A DNA stretch of 64,000 nucleotides from Phialophora verrucosa (Eukaryota; Ascomycota; Eurotiomycetes; Chaetothyriales; Herpotrichiellaceae), in the NCBI GenBank assembly GCA_002099365.1, contig MSED01000015.1:1612001-1676000 (forward strand), written 5' to 3'. The position numbers and the translations under genes were made by a program. The notes beneath the pieces are model-generated. The model was not told the origin of the DNA and did no database searches. It saw only the letters and a list, made by a program, of their open reading frames with translations. Below are positions 29,181-40,817 of this stretch, one piece after another. The number at the start of each line of letters is the position of its first letter. Position 1 is the stretch's first letter.

Positions 29181-30780
29181 ATGGCAGCCACTGCAGGTCC
29201 CGTCTATACTACCTCCAATGGTCGTCCAGTGACCTTTGCCACTGCCTCACAGACAGTCGGCCCTCGTGGACCTATCCTATTGCAAGACTTCCACCTCATC
29301 GACCTCCTTGCCCACTTCGATAGAGAACGTATCCCCGAGCGCGTGGTCCACGCAAAAGGCGCAGGTGCGTTTGGAGAGTTTGTTGTTACCCACGACATTA
29401 CCGATCTGGTACAGTCCAGTCCTCCCTCGCCCCATGGACTTCATGTACTCACATAATTTCCAGACTTCGGCCGACCTATTCAGCCACGTGGGCAAGAAGA
29501 CGAACGTGGCTGTCCGCATTTCCACAGTCGGCGGTGAAAAGGGGTCGGCCGACTCGGCCCGCGATCCTCGAGGCTTCTCGATCAAGTTCTACACGGAAGA
29601 AGGCAATTGGGATTTAGTCGGCAACCACACTCCCGTGTTCTTCATCCGCGACGGCGTAAAATTCCCCACCTTCATCCATACTCAGAAGCGGAACCCTCGC
29701 AACAACCTCAAAGATGCGACTATGTTCTGGGACTTCTTGTCCAGCAACCAAGAATCTGCTCACCAGGTGATTCAGCTGTTCAGCGATCGGGGCACACCGA
29801 GGACGTTCCGCCATTGCGATACCTTTTCGGTAAGTACCTTTCTTTGTAACGGACAGGGACCAGAAGCTGACCGTCGCTCTCAGGGCCACACTTTCAAGTT
29901 CACCAAGAACGATGGCACGTACAAGTACGTCAAGTTCCACGTCAAAACGGACCAAGGGCACGCGGACATGACCAACGAAGAGGCCGCGGCACTGACCTCT
30001 AGCAATCCCGATCACGCCACGGAGGACCTGTTCAACGCCATCGAACGGGGCGAATTCCCGAGCTGGACACTATACGTGCAAGTGCTGGATCCCAAAGAGG
30101 CCGAGAAGTTCAGATGGAACATCCTTGACATCACAAAGGTCTGGCCTCATTCCGAAGTGCCTCTGCGCCCCGTCGGCAAGATGACACTGAACCGCAACCC
30201 GGAGAACTACTTCGCCGAGGTCGAACAGCTGGCGTTCTCCCCCGCGCACCTCGTCCCCGGGATCGAACCGTCGGCGGACCCCATGCTTCAAGCTCGCCTC
30301 TTCTCGTACTCCGACACCCACCGCCACCGCCTCGGCGTGAACTATCAACAAATCCCGGTGAACCGGCCGCTGCATGTCTACGCTCCGTTCCAACGTGACG
30401 GCCCCATGGCGGTCGCGTACCAGAACTACGGTGCCAACCCGAACTATCCCTCGCCCTTGAGGCCCAACACCTACCTACCCGTCGACAAGCCCATCGATGC
30501 CGCCCACGAGACTTGGATCGGCCAAGCCGTCCACAACCTGCAGCCCGTCACGGATGAAGACTTTGTGCAACCAAACATGCTGTGGGAAGTCCTTGGCAGG
30601 ACCGAGGGTCAGCAGGAGCACCTCGTGCACAACATCAGTGTGCACCTGTTCGCGGCCGTCAAGGAGGTGCGGGAGCGCACGTATGGCATGTTTGAGCGGG
30701 TGAACAAGGACCTCGGCGCGCGGGTACGCAGCGAGACGGAGAAGGTGAGGGCAGAGAAAGGCTTGAGCCAGAAGCTGTAA
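29181..30780 (+). CDS. Small-subunit (clade 3 type) monofunctional catalase
   Basis: Three exons (29181-29408, 29464-29829, 29884-30780; introns 55 and 54 bp, both phase 0) give 496 residues. The start is MAATAGPVYTTSNGRPV. Catalytic residues are visible: His57 in RVVHAKG, Asn130 in GNHTPVFFIRD, and the proximal haem ligand Tyr340 in RLFSYSDTHRHRLG with Arg336. Length just under 500 and the lack of a C-terminal flavodoxin-like domain place it in the small-subunit group. It has no signal peptide, so it acts in the cytosol or peroxisome. The C-terminus ends SQKL; the last three residues QKL are not a canonical PTS1, leaving localisation open. It shares a promoter region with the arrestin gene. 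Confidence 0.95.
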
Positions 30781-31129
30781 GTGCGGGTATGATCGTCTCG
30801 CACAATCTCACAAGGAGACTAAGCATGTAAACTGGTTGCCTTGCAGAAGATAGCAAGGCTAAGGTATTTAATCTCATTTCTTTCAACCTAAGTCCATAAA
30901 CCCCTATCGATCTTGATGGAGAGAACATCCCACTCGCTCACTCAAGCACACACGCAGCGATCTTGAAACACCTGCAAATGTGTACACGAAGTCGAGATTG
31001 GAGAATAGATCCATCCTCGCTGCGAGCCTCATTCCCAGCCTCACTTCGCAGCCTCGCCAGCCTCGTCTTCCAGCAACCTTTGGCAAATCACAATCACGTC
31101 CTTTCAAGGATCCTTTAAGCCATCCACCC

Positions 31130-31185
31130 GTCCAGTCAAGTCCAGTCACGTCCAGCCCAGCCCAGCCCAGTTCAAGTCCAGTCAG
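31130..31185. repeat. GTCCAGTC / CCCAG short direct repeats
   Basis: Tandem and near-tandem copies of TCCAGTCA and of AGCCC in about 55 bp, downstream of the catalase gene. Confidence 0.7.
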
Positions 31186-31296
31186 CACGCATTCCCGTCA
31201 CCGAAGCCCTCAGTCTCGGCTCGCTCACGTCTTCCGAAAACAGTTACGTTAACTTACTCTATCGAGCCAAGGTCTGAGACAGCGCTGGTCAACCCA

Positions 31297-31450
31297 GTAC
31301 GGAGTACGGAGTACTAGATACTTCGTTACTCGTAATCATTCTTGCCGTCTAGGTGCCGTGTGTTGTGTGCTGTGCGTTGTGTGGTGCGTGCAGTGTGCTC
31401 CGGGACCGTGTCCGTCCGGTCTGCCTGCCTGCTTACTCCGTACTCCGTAC
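31297..31450. repeat. Perfect 17-nt inverted repeat pair
   Basis: GTACGGAGTACGGAGTA at 31297-31313 is the exact reverse complement of TACTCCGTACTCCGTAC at 31434-31450; the loop is 120 bp. Each arm is itself two copies of TACGGAG/CTCCGTA. Confidence 0.85.
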
Positions 31451-31758
31451 ACCATACGAGTACAGTTGCGTGAGTTTCCTGTCTTCTCGGGATATACTCG
31501 GCTTGTGACGTAACTCAGTATCCTAGTGTACTACCTTGAGGTGGTGTATGAGTACCTTTCTCATGCTGCATAGTGGCGAGACGGTAAGCACTCACTCACC
31601 CACTCCGCCTCAGCAGTAAGGCAGGGCGCGATACCAGTGCGTCGTCCATACCCGACGAGGAATCTACGCAGTGTAAACTAATTGCACATCTCAATTACTG
31701 TAATTAAACACACAATACGCTATCCTACTGCATATGCACCTACCTACCTACGACGCTA

Positions 31759-31773
31759 TGGAGTATTACTCCA
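31759..31773. repeat. 15-nt palindrome TGGAGTA-T-TACTCCA
   Basis: Perfect palindrome with a one-base centre, using the same GGAGTA/TACTCC core as the inverted repeat 300 bp to the left. Confidence 0.8.
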
Positions 31774-31971
31774 GAGAGCAGAGGCACTCGAGAGGATACC
31801 TTATGCCAGTACATTACTCGGGACATACATTACGCAGTACGTAACAGTTCCCTCCTCTCCTCTCTCATGCCAGGTGCTGGACGAAGACGAAGAGGTGGTG
31901 AGTCGAGATGAGATGTCCGCCCCGGCAAGGTAAGCGTTGCGGCTCGCCGGTGCCTCTCTCGCTCGCTTGCG

Positions 31972-32099
31972 GGGGAATGCACAGTCAGGATACAGACAGG
32001 TACCGCATGCGTCTCGTTGACCGTATCTGGCTATCCAGTACTCGGTGCCTCGTACACAGTACTATGTGCGGTAGGGTCTCTACGGGGAATGCACAGTCA
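31972..32099. repeat. 16-nt direct repeat GGGGAATGCACAGTCA
   Basis: Identical copies at 31972-31987 and 32084-32099, 112 bp apart, in non-coding DNA. Confidence 0.8.
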
Positions 32100-32675
32100 A
32101 GGCAGTATGTACCACGCACTGTTCACTGCGCACCGTCCACCGTCCACAGTAAGTCAGCAACATTACAGACGACATGTTACTGGAGATACTGTAAGTTCTG
32201 CTTAGCATGGGGACATGGATGAACGTTGTTTCTCCCCCCGCGCAACGCCCCCCGGAAAGTCACCGCCGCCAAATGGAATTCTGCAAAAATCGCGCGGGCG
32301 CGCGCTCAATATGGTTGTTGAAGCGACGAATCATCAATTGCTGTGCCTAAGACTATAACCTGGGTGTACCTGTCGCTGCATATAGAGACATATTTTTCCA
32401 TCGTCATCCTCCCTCCGTACATTCACCTCATTCATGTGAGTCAGACGTCCAAATACGGGGATACACCTTTTGACGGGTCGTGGTCCAGACTCCGGGCCGC
32501 CATACTTGGACGAGTCTGTCATCGGGGCATCATGTTCATTTCGTGTTTATTTGAGTTTACTGTGGTTGCTTGTTCCCTGCAGGTGTTGCTTTGTCGCCTG
32601 GCGCTTGGTGCCTAGCGTCGTGCGTCGCGCCTGTTTGCTGCTTTCTGGGGCGTCGCGGTTTTCTTCTCTTTACGG

Positions 32676-35471
32676 TCAGGAGATCTCTCTCACCTTGGGC
32701 TCATCCTGCCAGCCCCATTGCTCTTTCAGCTCTCGGATCCGAGGAGCAGTCGGACAGCCCGCCTCTTTGGCAATATTAGCCAGTAATTCCAGGACAACGG
32801 TCCTATCTTCCTTCTCCTCAAAGCAAGATCCAGCCAGATAGAGCGAGTGGACCATCTGTCTGCTGACAGCGGGTGGTGGCTTGCCCAATGCAATGCCGCA
32901 GATCTGACGGCTATGATGCTCGGACTCTTCAGCTACTTGTCGGAACATTCGAAGTCGGCTTGCTGGATGTCTTGCGTCGTGTTCGTCGACGGGTTGATTC
33001 AGCAGGAGCAGGATCTGGGCGAAGTGGTACAGTTGAAGAGCGGCAGCACACATCGGAACACTGAAGAATAACCGAGCGAACCGCGGTCTCCCGTCTGGGA
33101 GGAGATCGGCGGGGTGTTGTGCCCCTGCTGCAGCGATCGCATAGGGTTGGAAGGTGAATGGTAAGTTGTCATACCAATCTTCAAGCTGTCGGCGCAGTTG
33201 CCGCCATCGAGCCACCCGAGTTTGAATGCCGTCTGGCGTGCCGGCTTCAGAAGTAGGCCGGCCGAGCGAGGCAGCGGGATTGTCGAACGGTTGTGGAGTG
33301 CCCGTCGTACTTCCCACCACATCGTCTTGTGGCGCGATGAAGTTCATCGTCCGGAGAACGATCCATATCAGCGTGCACGATACCAAGTCCTCTCGATCGC
33401 CCGGCTGGTATGACACGATTGCATTGATTGGTGTCGAGGGGTCATTGTAGTTTAACGTGCCATCGTCCATGACAGGCAAGCCCGCGGCTTTCCACATGGT
33501 CAAACTATCCGGATCAAGTCGAGTCTTCGAGTGGTTGACATACGCGGCCAGATAGTCGGCGCGCGCGAAATTCCAGAACGCTGCTCGGCCGGCCTTCATA
33601 GATATAAAAGGGTTGGCGCGAGGACGAGGAATGGATTGCACCGCCTGCGGCAGGATTTTGGTCTCCAGGAGCGCCTTAAACCCATCAAGATGCCTGGAAT
33701 CAACGTGAGCACGTCGACACTTCCACCAGAACATTCACGCGACAAAGACAAGGATGCTTAGGGCCCTTTGCGGGGAGGACTTACTGTGACCAGTCATCCG
33801 CAAAGTTGTCCAGCGATTCATAGAGAGAAAATACCGATATTGCAGCCACCAACGCCTCCATGTCTGCGCCGTCTGAGGGTTGCCCCCGGCTTATGCGGCG
33901 TCGTTTGTTGGTAGAGGTGGTGAGAGTGCCGCTGTTGCTGGTATCAGAGAGTTGCCTTCCCGAGTTGTATCTCGATGCGTGCCCCGTCAGTCCCTCATTA
34001 CTTGTGTCGCTGAGCCAGCGTTGTAGGAAAATTCTCAAGTACGAGATGCCGCGGTCGTAGTAGTTTGCAGCCTTGTAGAACCAGTCGGTATGTTGCAATA
34101 CACCGTCTTCTCCAACGAATGGTATCAGATGCTGCAGGTCTTCCAGAGGTGAGTGATTGGCCATCATCTGACCGATTTGGTTCGCTGCTACTGCAGCCAT
34201 TGCGGACCTCAGCATGACATTCTGAACAGCCTTCAGCGGCACTATCCGGCTGAAGTATGTATCAAGATCGAACAGATCCATTCTGGCGACAGTCAGACAT
34301 ACGGTGGCCGCGAAACAACGAACCCTCAACTTACGATGGTGAAACCGATTGCACAAAATGCCGTGTCAGGCAGGCTAGTTCGGTGGTCTTCTCGTGTAGG
34401 TACTTTTGGCTGTACTCCGACCGACTGGTCCGATTTCCTTCGGCGCTAGATGTTTGACATATTTGTTAGCGCCTACGTCGCAGCATCCCGACAGTAAGAG
34501 TTCTAGTCCGAAGCAGCTTACCCATCGTACACGGATGATCTCCCGCTGACGGAGCCGAAATCACTGGTCAAGAAGTCGTCATCGGTTTCAGGGACATTGG
34601 CGTCGGTGAGGATCACTGGAAGACCCGGGATGAAACCACACGCATTATTCCCTTTGGAATAATAGGTTTCGATGTCGAGATCAAAATAGTCTTCGTCGAC
34701 GCTGACGGACGAGTCCAAGTCTGACGGAGCATACTGTGGCTTTCCGAGTAGCAACTTGGCCGTAGTCTGTTCTTGGTGGCCATTCTGGGCAAATTCTTGT
34801 TGCGGCTGAGGAGGGGGCGGTGCGTATTGGAAGTTTGTCGGAGCCGACAATCGGGGTGATAGACTGGCTGGAGGTTGAGGAGGCGTGTCTGGAAACGGCT
34901 TGAAGCTGGGACTTTGCTGATTGAGTACCCCAAAGGCTGGGAACTGTATGTTAGTGAGTGAAGATCCGCTAGTCTCGGGCCCCGCTTGTATGCTTGGTAG
35001 ATGATGTGCAGAGGAGGTCGGTGGTGATATTATCTGGGGAATGGTCGGAATGGTCGGGTTGAACTTGTAATCTCCCTGTACCGGCGGGAGATTGGTCCTT
35101 TGTCCAGGGGCAGCACCTGTACCTGCGCCGGCACCGACGTTGGGCGGAGTGGCGACCACCGCCCTAGCAAAGTCCGGGGAATGGAAGTTCCCATCGTACT
35201 TTCTCCGAACCTTGACCCCCTCGTCGAGGAACTTCCGTTCCAGATCATAGCCAGTACAGGGCCTTCCAAGCTTCTCGCACCGCAGACATGCGGGGAGCCT
35301 CTTGTCACACTGGTCGAGTGTGAGCGAGCCAAGCACGCAAGAAAAGCTAGTGGGCAGAAAATTTGGGTTCCAAAGGCGGAGAACCTAGGGATGGCCTACC
35401 TTGACGCGACGTTGTCTGCAGGAATTGCAGGCACGATCGGCGTATTCCACACCTGCGGCTTTGTTTTCCAT
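32676..35471 (-). CDS. Zn(II)2Cys6 transcription factor with fungal TF domain
   Basis: Five exons (35471-35400, 35309-34522, 34445-34335, 34282-33785, 33693-32676) give 828 residues with all splice phases consistent. The first exon is short and holds half of the zinc cluster; the full cluster is Cys15, 18, 25, 32, 35 and 42 (CX2CX6CX6CX2CX6C), split by the first intron right before the third cysteine. A linker Lys/Arg region (KFLDEGVKVRRKYDG) and a disordered Pro/Gln-rich stretch (about 90-270) follow. The C-terminal 500 residues are helical, with DTYFSRIVPLKAVQNVMLRSAMAAVAA and WFYKAANYYDRGISYL, typical of the fungal-specific TF domain 2 (ARCA-like) group. Nuclear DNA-binding regulator; target unknown. 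The nearest candidate targets are unclear because it lies 5 kb from the oxidoreductase cluster. Confidence 0.9.
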
Positions 35472-36347
35472 GCGCGGAGATGGCTTCGTCGAAGCTCGCT
35501 GTCAGATTGCCTGAGGTTCGCGCGGATGAGGTTGGAATTAGGTGGCGCGGAAGAACATGGATGGGGTCCGGTGAGTGGTTCTAGAACGAATCCTACGCGA
35601 TCGCACACATGTCGCTGGACCCTCCTGTCTCGACGCGATACGTAAGTGGGCTGAAATAAGACTCCGCGGCAGGATTAGATGGGATTGTGGGAAGACAGCG
35701 AGAGCGAGCGAGGTGAGGAGATGGCGAGACGGATCGAGGTGGCAGAAAATCGCAGGACAAGAGAGGAAACGCTCTCCGCAGACAGCCCGAGTCTTTCGTG
35801 CAATGCGGCAGGCGTGATTGGCGGTCGTCGGGGTGCTGGGCGGCGCCTAATTGGTTCGATTAGGGGCCCTTGCTGCACCTCGCTGCTGTTGGTCCACTGC
35901 ATAGGCTACGCCTGGCTACGTCTGGCTACGCCTGTGCACGCCTAGCAATGCGATTACTGTACGACGCTTGAGGCGCGTCTGGCTGCCCGTAGTGGCATTC
36001 CCGCACCCTGCACGTGACGGCAATTGCCATTTGTCCTTGATGACACACGCGCCGCGCAGTTTTCGCCGTTTGATCAAAAGCGCCAGCGAAGCATCCGTCG
36101 TTCTGCCTCCGACGCTCGGAAGTCGCTGGCCCAAGATCGGTGGAGAGAGGGACTCAAAAGTGGTCTGACTCGCCCTCGCCTCCCTGTTCCGGTCTCTTTC
36201 TCCTTTCTTCCTTCTCCTCCTGCCTGTCGCCCATGTATCCCCGATCAGGCTAAGTCCGGAGCACGTCGTCGTGCGAACTTCCAATGTCATCTCTCACCGT
36301 GCAGCGGGTAAGTGACCCTCCAACGGCCCCAGAGCGAGCTGCTTGCA
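35472..36347. promoter_or_regulatory. Divergent promoter of the Zn2Cys6 and MOSC genes
   Basis: 0.88 kb between divergent starts. An ATG at 36284 opens a seven-codon stretch that ends at a GTAAGT-type donor just before the MOSC start; it could be a 5'-UTR intron or a small upstream ORF. Imperfect repeats of CTACGCCTGGCTACGTCTGG at about 35905-35935. Confidence 0.45.
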
Positions 36348-37467
36348 ATGGCGGCGGCTTCCTCGTTGACAATCACAAAGCTTTTCATCTACCCGGTCAA
36401 GTCGCTCCCGCCAGTCCAGGTCTCGTCCGTCGAGCTCACGAACGAGGGTCTCCGCTTCGACAGAAGCTTCGTGTTGGTCAATCCGCCGAAGGACGATTCA
36501 CGACGCGCAAAGTTCCTCACGATCAAAAAACTATACAAGCTCGCTCTCTTCAAACCCACCATAGTAAGTCTTGGGGACACTGGTATGGTCAGGCAAGGCG
36601 ACAGGGCTGATAGCGGTCTGTTGCATGATTTAGGATGACAGCTGGACCAAGCTCACCATCCACCATACGAGAGCGACTCCGGCCTCGTCCATTACGGTGC
36701 CTTTGACGCCGTCGCCGCTGTCTCTGCTGACAAACAAGACCTTCGAGGTGAGTATATTCGGTACGACCGCCATTGGCATTGATCTTGGGGAGGAAGCCGC
36801 GGCCTTCTTCTCGAAACACTTGGATCAAGATGTGCGACTGCTCTCGATAGGAGGCACAGGTCGTCGCGAGATCCCTGGCGCCGCCTATATCCCCAGTCAA
36901 CGGAGCGCGCTTTCGCTGGCGCTACAAGAAGGCCTGCAGCCCCAACGCATCCGGTTCGCCGACGCCGCGCCATTGCTCATCACGTCAACGGCGTCCGAGC
37001 AGGATGCACGCTCTCGCCTCCCCCCTGCGCACCAGAACGAGGATGTCATCATCCGCTTCCGCCCAAACATCCACATCGACGTGAAGAGCCAACTGCCGCC
37101 ATACGACGAGGACAACTGGTCTTCGCTTCTTGTTCGCTCCCATTCGGACGAAACACAAGAAGTCACGATCAAATGCATTTTCAGGACTGTGCGCTGCCTC
37201 AGCTTGAATGCGGATCCTGATACCGGCGAGATGATCCAACGCGATCGACAGCTCTATGGACTATTGGCCAGTGACAGAAGGGTCAATGACAAGTTCCCTC
37301 GTAAGTCAGATTCAGCTATCTCGTGGTGACGGTCTAGTGCGTCCATGTCTCTGACAGGAATCACAGACAAGCCTGTCTTTGGGCAATATGCCTTTGCGGG
37401 GCCGTCCGGCGCCATCCTTCGTACAGGGGATACAGTATATGTTACTGAAAGGATCCAGCGGACCTGA
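36348..37467 (+). CDS. MOSC domain protein (mARC-like molybdenum cofactor enzyme family)
   Basis: Three exons (36348-36563, 36634-37300, 37358-37467) give 330 residues. MOSC-N opens with ITKLFIYPVKSLPPVQVSS and GLRFDRSFVLVNP (about 7-48). The C-terminal MOSC domain has DAAPLLITS, FRPNIHID, and the late Cys-containing RTVRCLSLNADPDTGE, matching the cofactor-binding Cys of mARC proteins. The last exon reads KPVFGQYAFAGPSGAI, also a family landmark. The third exon may start 9 bp later, giving FPHKPVFG. mARC-type enzymes reduce N-hydroxylated compounds with cytochrome b5; fungal homologues are little studied. Start chosen at the ATG of MAAASSLTIT; no clear mitochondrial signal. Confidence 0.88.
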
Positions 37468-37694
37468 TGTCGGGAGCGCAGAACCTGTTGGGCCTGGCTT
37501 CGTCTTCAAAGGGTATCCATCCACGCTCGCATGCCGCGCTCGAAAGCCGCTTGGCCGCAACCACCAGGGCAAGCTGGTCGGTAGAGGGCGTTGGCTTCGT
37601 AGCCAGTCACACAAGTTGGCACGAGACGGCCGCTGGATGTCTTTTTTGGGGGTGCACGCTCGCGTTGCAATCTGCCGCAGCGCTCGCGTAAGTC

Positions 37695-38986
37695 TCAGCC
37701 GAATGGTGTCTCTGGTCTCGAACTGCCTCGGCCATTTCTCCACCTCTGCTCTTTGTCCTTATCGAATCTCCAGCACCCATTCGTTCCGCGCAACCGTTCG
37801 GCTTCATGATCGTCAAGCTGGTCGAAGAGTCTCTCAACGGCATCGTCCTCGTCGACTGCGGCGTCGCATCGGGTGAAGAACATCGTTTCCCATTGCTTAC
37901 CCTCCTTCTGCTCTTGTTCTCTTAGCTGGCGCTGAGCATTCTCGAGCTTCGATTTCTCTGCCACAACCTGGGTGTGATCGCCTTTTCTTATGGCGTCGAA
38001 AGTCGCACGCCACGCCCGCCTTGATTCCCAAGGAGACTGTTCATCCAACGGCTTGATAGTCATTGGCACCGGTCGGTGTTGGGCATCCGCCAAGTCGAAG
38101 ACCTCGATCTCTTCGCCGGATGCGTCGAAAATCGAGAATCTTGAGCTCCAGCTGCCGGAGACGGTGAAGATGGCATTCTTCTGGGAGTCCGCTGTTCGAT
38201 ATATCGAAGCACGAAAGCAATTCCGGGAACCACCCCACATCCTCTTGCCGGTAAATGTCATCTCGGCCGTGAATCCACTGGAGCTCAGAATCTTATATGT
38301 GTCGTTGAGTTCGGGCCACGGAACCCCGGTCAGGACACTCCGTGCCTGTACATCCGGCAACGGCAGGAGATACGTCTCGTTATATTTGTCAACTTTCAGG
38401 ACGGCGTGACCGGACTGTCGAATCATGATCGACGTTCCTGATAAAGTGGTATGCTGGGTCGAATATGCCTCGGCGTGGACCCCATGCTCATCGTCCGAGA
38501 TGTATGCTGCAGTTGTTGGCGGATGATGCGAAACTTGCTCGCTGATAACTCGGACCGTTGATGTCGAGGCTTTCTCTGCTGTCAAGTCGTGATCGCTGAA
38601 CTGGCAGAAGAACAATTCTCCGAGGAAAGGATTCAAAGGCTTCTTCAGTCCTTCTTTGACCGTCCGTCCAACATAATACTGTCGCTGCAGCGAGGCGAGG
38701 TACAATTTGAGGACCAAGAGCATGCGCTTCTCGGCCGATGATTCTCGACTTGGAGCTGTGAATAGCGACGGTCGCTCTGCCCAATATGCTGGAAACTCGG
38801 TGAGGGATGATGGCGCTAAGATGAAAGGTGGAGCTGTGATGTGCGATATGTCGCCGCTAACGGTGGCAAGGAACTGTTCTTTCGTGAGCAACAACGTCTC
38901 CTCTGCCAAGAAACAATGTGTCGAATGGAGCCACCTACAGAAATGAAATCCTTCAAGGCGCTGAGATTGCCTAGTCTGGCCACCAT
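37695..38986 (-). CDS. Oxysterol-binding protein homologue (Osh4/Kes1-type)
   Basis: Two exons (38986-38939 and 38873-37695) give 408 residues. The first exon encodes 16 residues, MVARLGNLSALKDFIS, and the GTAGGT...CAG splice of 65 bp joins it to FLATVSGDISHITAPPFIL, exactly where Kes1-like proteins continue. The open frame read without this intron begins with a non-ATG codon, so splicing is needed. The OSBP fingerprint EQVSHHPP is at 128-135, and KPLNPFLGE and WGGSRN are present. No PH domain or FFAT motif is seen, so it is a short ORP. Role: sterol/PI4P exchange between membranes. The 3' end faces that of the MOSC gene with about 230 bp between. Confidence 0.93.
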
Positions 38987-40817
38987 CTTGGTTAGATCTG
39001 TCACAGGGGTTTCCGCTTTTCTTCTGTCAAAGTATATTTGAGGGCAACAGGATGAAGATAGCACCACACGATGGAGTTCAAAGGCGCAGCAGTAACACAG
39101 ACAACTCTATGGGGTATCACAAATAGCTGACACAGGGACGGAAAAAAAAGTGGTTCGACAAGAGATCGGTGCAGTGGTGGGAAGTTGGCGCAGTATGTAT
39201 ACTGCAATAGCAGCAGGGGGGGGGGGGGGGCGAGGAATATAAGGCTTAGGCTTACCTTGAACCATCTTCGATGCTCCCCTTCTCGGATCCTGACGAGAAC
39301 CTGCGACCGTCGGACTCAGCACCCGACTCGCTTTCACCACCAGTCCCTACCGAAAGCCGTTTCACAGATCGCTTGACTTTCTGCATCCCCAGACGACGCC
39401 TCCTTAAGGGTCACTAGTCACGATTAGGCACTGTAGTATGTGGGGGTGGTTTGGGTGAGCGAGCGCTTCAGCCTCGATGACTCTTACGCGGCCGGATCTC
39501 AAAAACCCAGTGGCTGCTGCTGCTGCTCCTCGTCCCCGGGGCAGCGTCCTAACCTGGCGTAGTTTACGCGCAGTACAGTACGTGCGACAAGAGCGGGAAT
39601 CTGAATAACGGCGAAATCGCTATCACGCTGGACTAGACGTTTCGAAAAAAAGAGAGGGGATGAGGTAAAGTGGGAAGTCAGAACAGCATCGTGTTTCAAA
39701 AATAGGTGTTTCCGAAGTGTTGGGCCAATGATGTCAATGATGTGGAATCGATCTCTGACTGAAGGTCGTGATGAAACGAGTCGCGCGCCACCCCTTTGAG
39801 ATCGGATTCTTCCTTTGCCACTGCCTCATCGTTGCCGTCAACTGGGTGTCACTTGTGCTTGCGTGGCTGATAAGGTAAGCAGCCAAGTGACGAATCGCCC
39901 GCCTGCCGGATGTCGCCCACGAATCGCCCAGGTGGCTCCCAGAGGTGCCCCATCGGCATGTGAAAGACACGCCCTCGTAGCTTAGGCACCCCTAAGGGAA
40001 ACCCTCGCGAGAAAGGGCCGAATGTTACGGGCGCAATTCTCGCATGCATGCAGTTTTTCCGCGACGTACGGAGGGATCGATTGCTGTAGATCGTCGGTAC
40101 ATACGACATCTCCCAGTCAACCCGAGAAACCACCGATGTCACTGCTGCGACTGTATCTCACTGACGCCTCACCATGGCTTAGGGGACGCACGAAATCTCT
40201 CACACCTCACCCCCGTGCGGAAGCAGGACAACCCGAGAGTAGGTCAGTATCTTGAAATGGCAAAGGATACGAGCTTCGAAAGAGGCGGTGCACAGTGACT
40301 GAGTGACTGACCCAGCAGAACCGGCAAAATCCGGGCTGGTCTTCCCCACGAAATGGCTGGTCCAGATTATATTTTTAGGCCCAAGCACCAGCCAGCCATT
40401 TCAAGCAGACGTCAAGGCGGGCAGTCAAAAGTGAAGGCTTCTTAAGTAGAAAACGTCATCAGCTCATCGAAACTCGCCGGCGCAAGGCCGAGGACGAAGC
40501 CCTGAACTCCTTCCCAGGCACGAAGGAGCAGCGTCGTCATTTTCTAGTGGCCAGTCTCGCAGCAGTGGCCCGGGTCAATGGCCTTCTTTTGCCCTTGATC
40601 TGGTTTTGCCAGGCAGATGACCAGAGTCGATTTGGACCATGCTTTCTCAACAACGCAGCTGCTTCAGCTAATTAATTACCTGGCTGTTGTGGGAACAGGA
40701 TCCTATACGAGAAAGGATCACGTCTATGCTCCATAGAAGGCATGCTAATAATTACTCCTTCTCCAAGGGGAAGGGAGCTGCAGGGCAGGCAGGGATGAGT
40801 TCCTTCTTCTGATCGGG
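38987..40817. other. Long intergenic region with poly-G tract
   Basis: 1.8 kb between the OSBP promoter side and the 3' end of the next SDR. It contains a 15-base G run and a short (GCT)n tract (about 39513-39527). No frame with coding character; the region includes the OSBP promoter. Confidence 0.5.
39216..39230 (+). repeat. Homopolymer run of 15 G
   Basis: Uninterrupted G15 about 230 bp upstream of the OSBP start codon; on the OSBP strand it reads C15. Confidence 0.9.

Larger units (their letters stand above)
30781..32675. other. Long repeat-rich intergenic block
   Basis: 1.9 kb between the converging catalase and Zn2Cys6 genes, long for a convergent pair. It holds no supported coding frame but many short repeats: CCAG-type direct repeats, TACTCCGTA/TACGGAGTA inverted repeats, a perfect 15-nt palindrome, and a 16-nt direct repeat, all listed separately. 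A GT/TG-rich stretch lies at about 31355-31400. An unannotated noncoding transcript or relic is possible. Confidence 0.55.

Noticed and set aside
31130..31185. Possible CRISPR or minisatellite array
   Set aside because: Copies are short, irregular and without unique spacers; a simple direct-repeat patch in a eukaryotic genome.
38880..38932. 32-36 bp intron in the OSBP gene
   Set aside because: Too short; using the acceptor at 38874 gives a 65-bp intron and a perfect match to the Kes1-type N-terminus.
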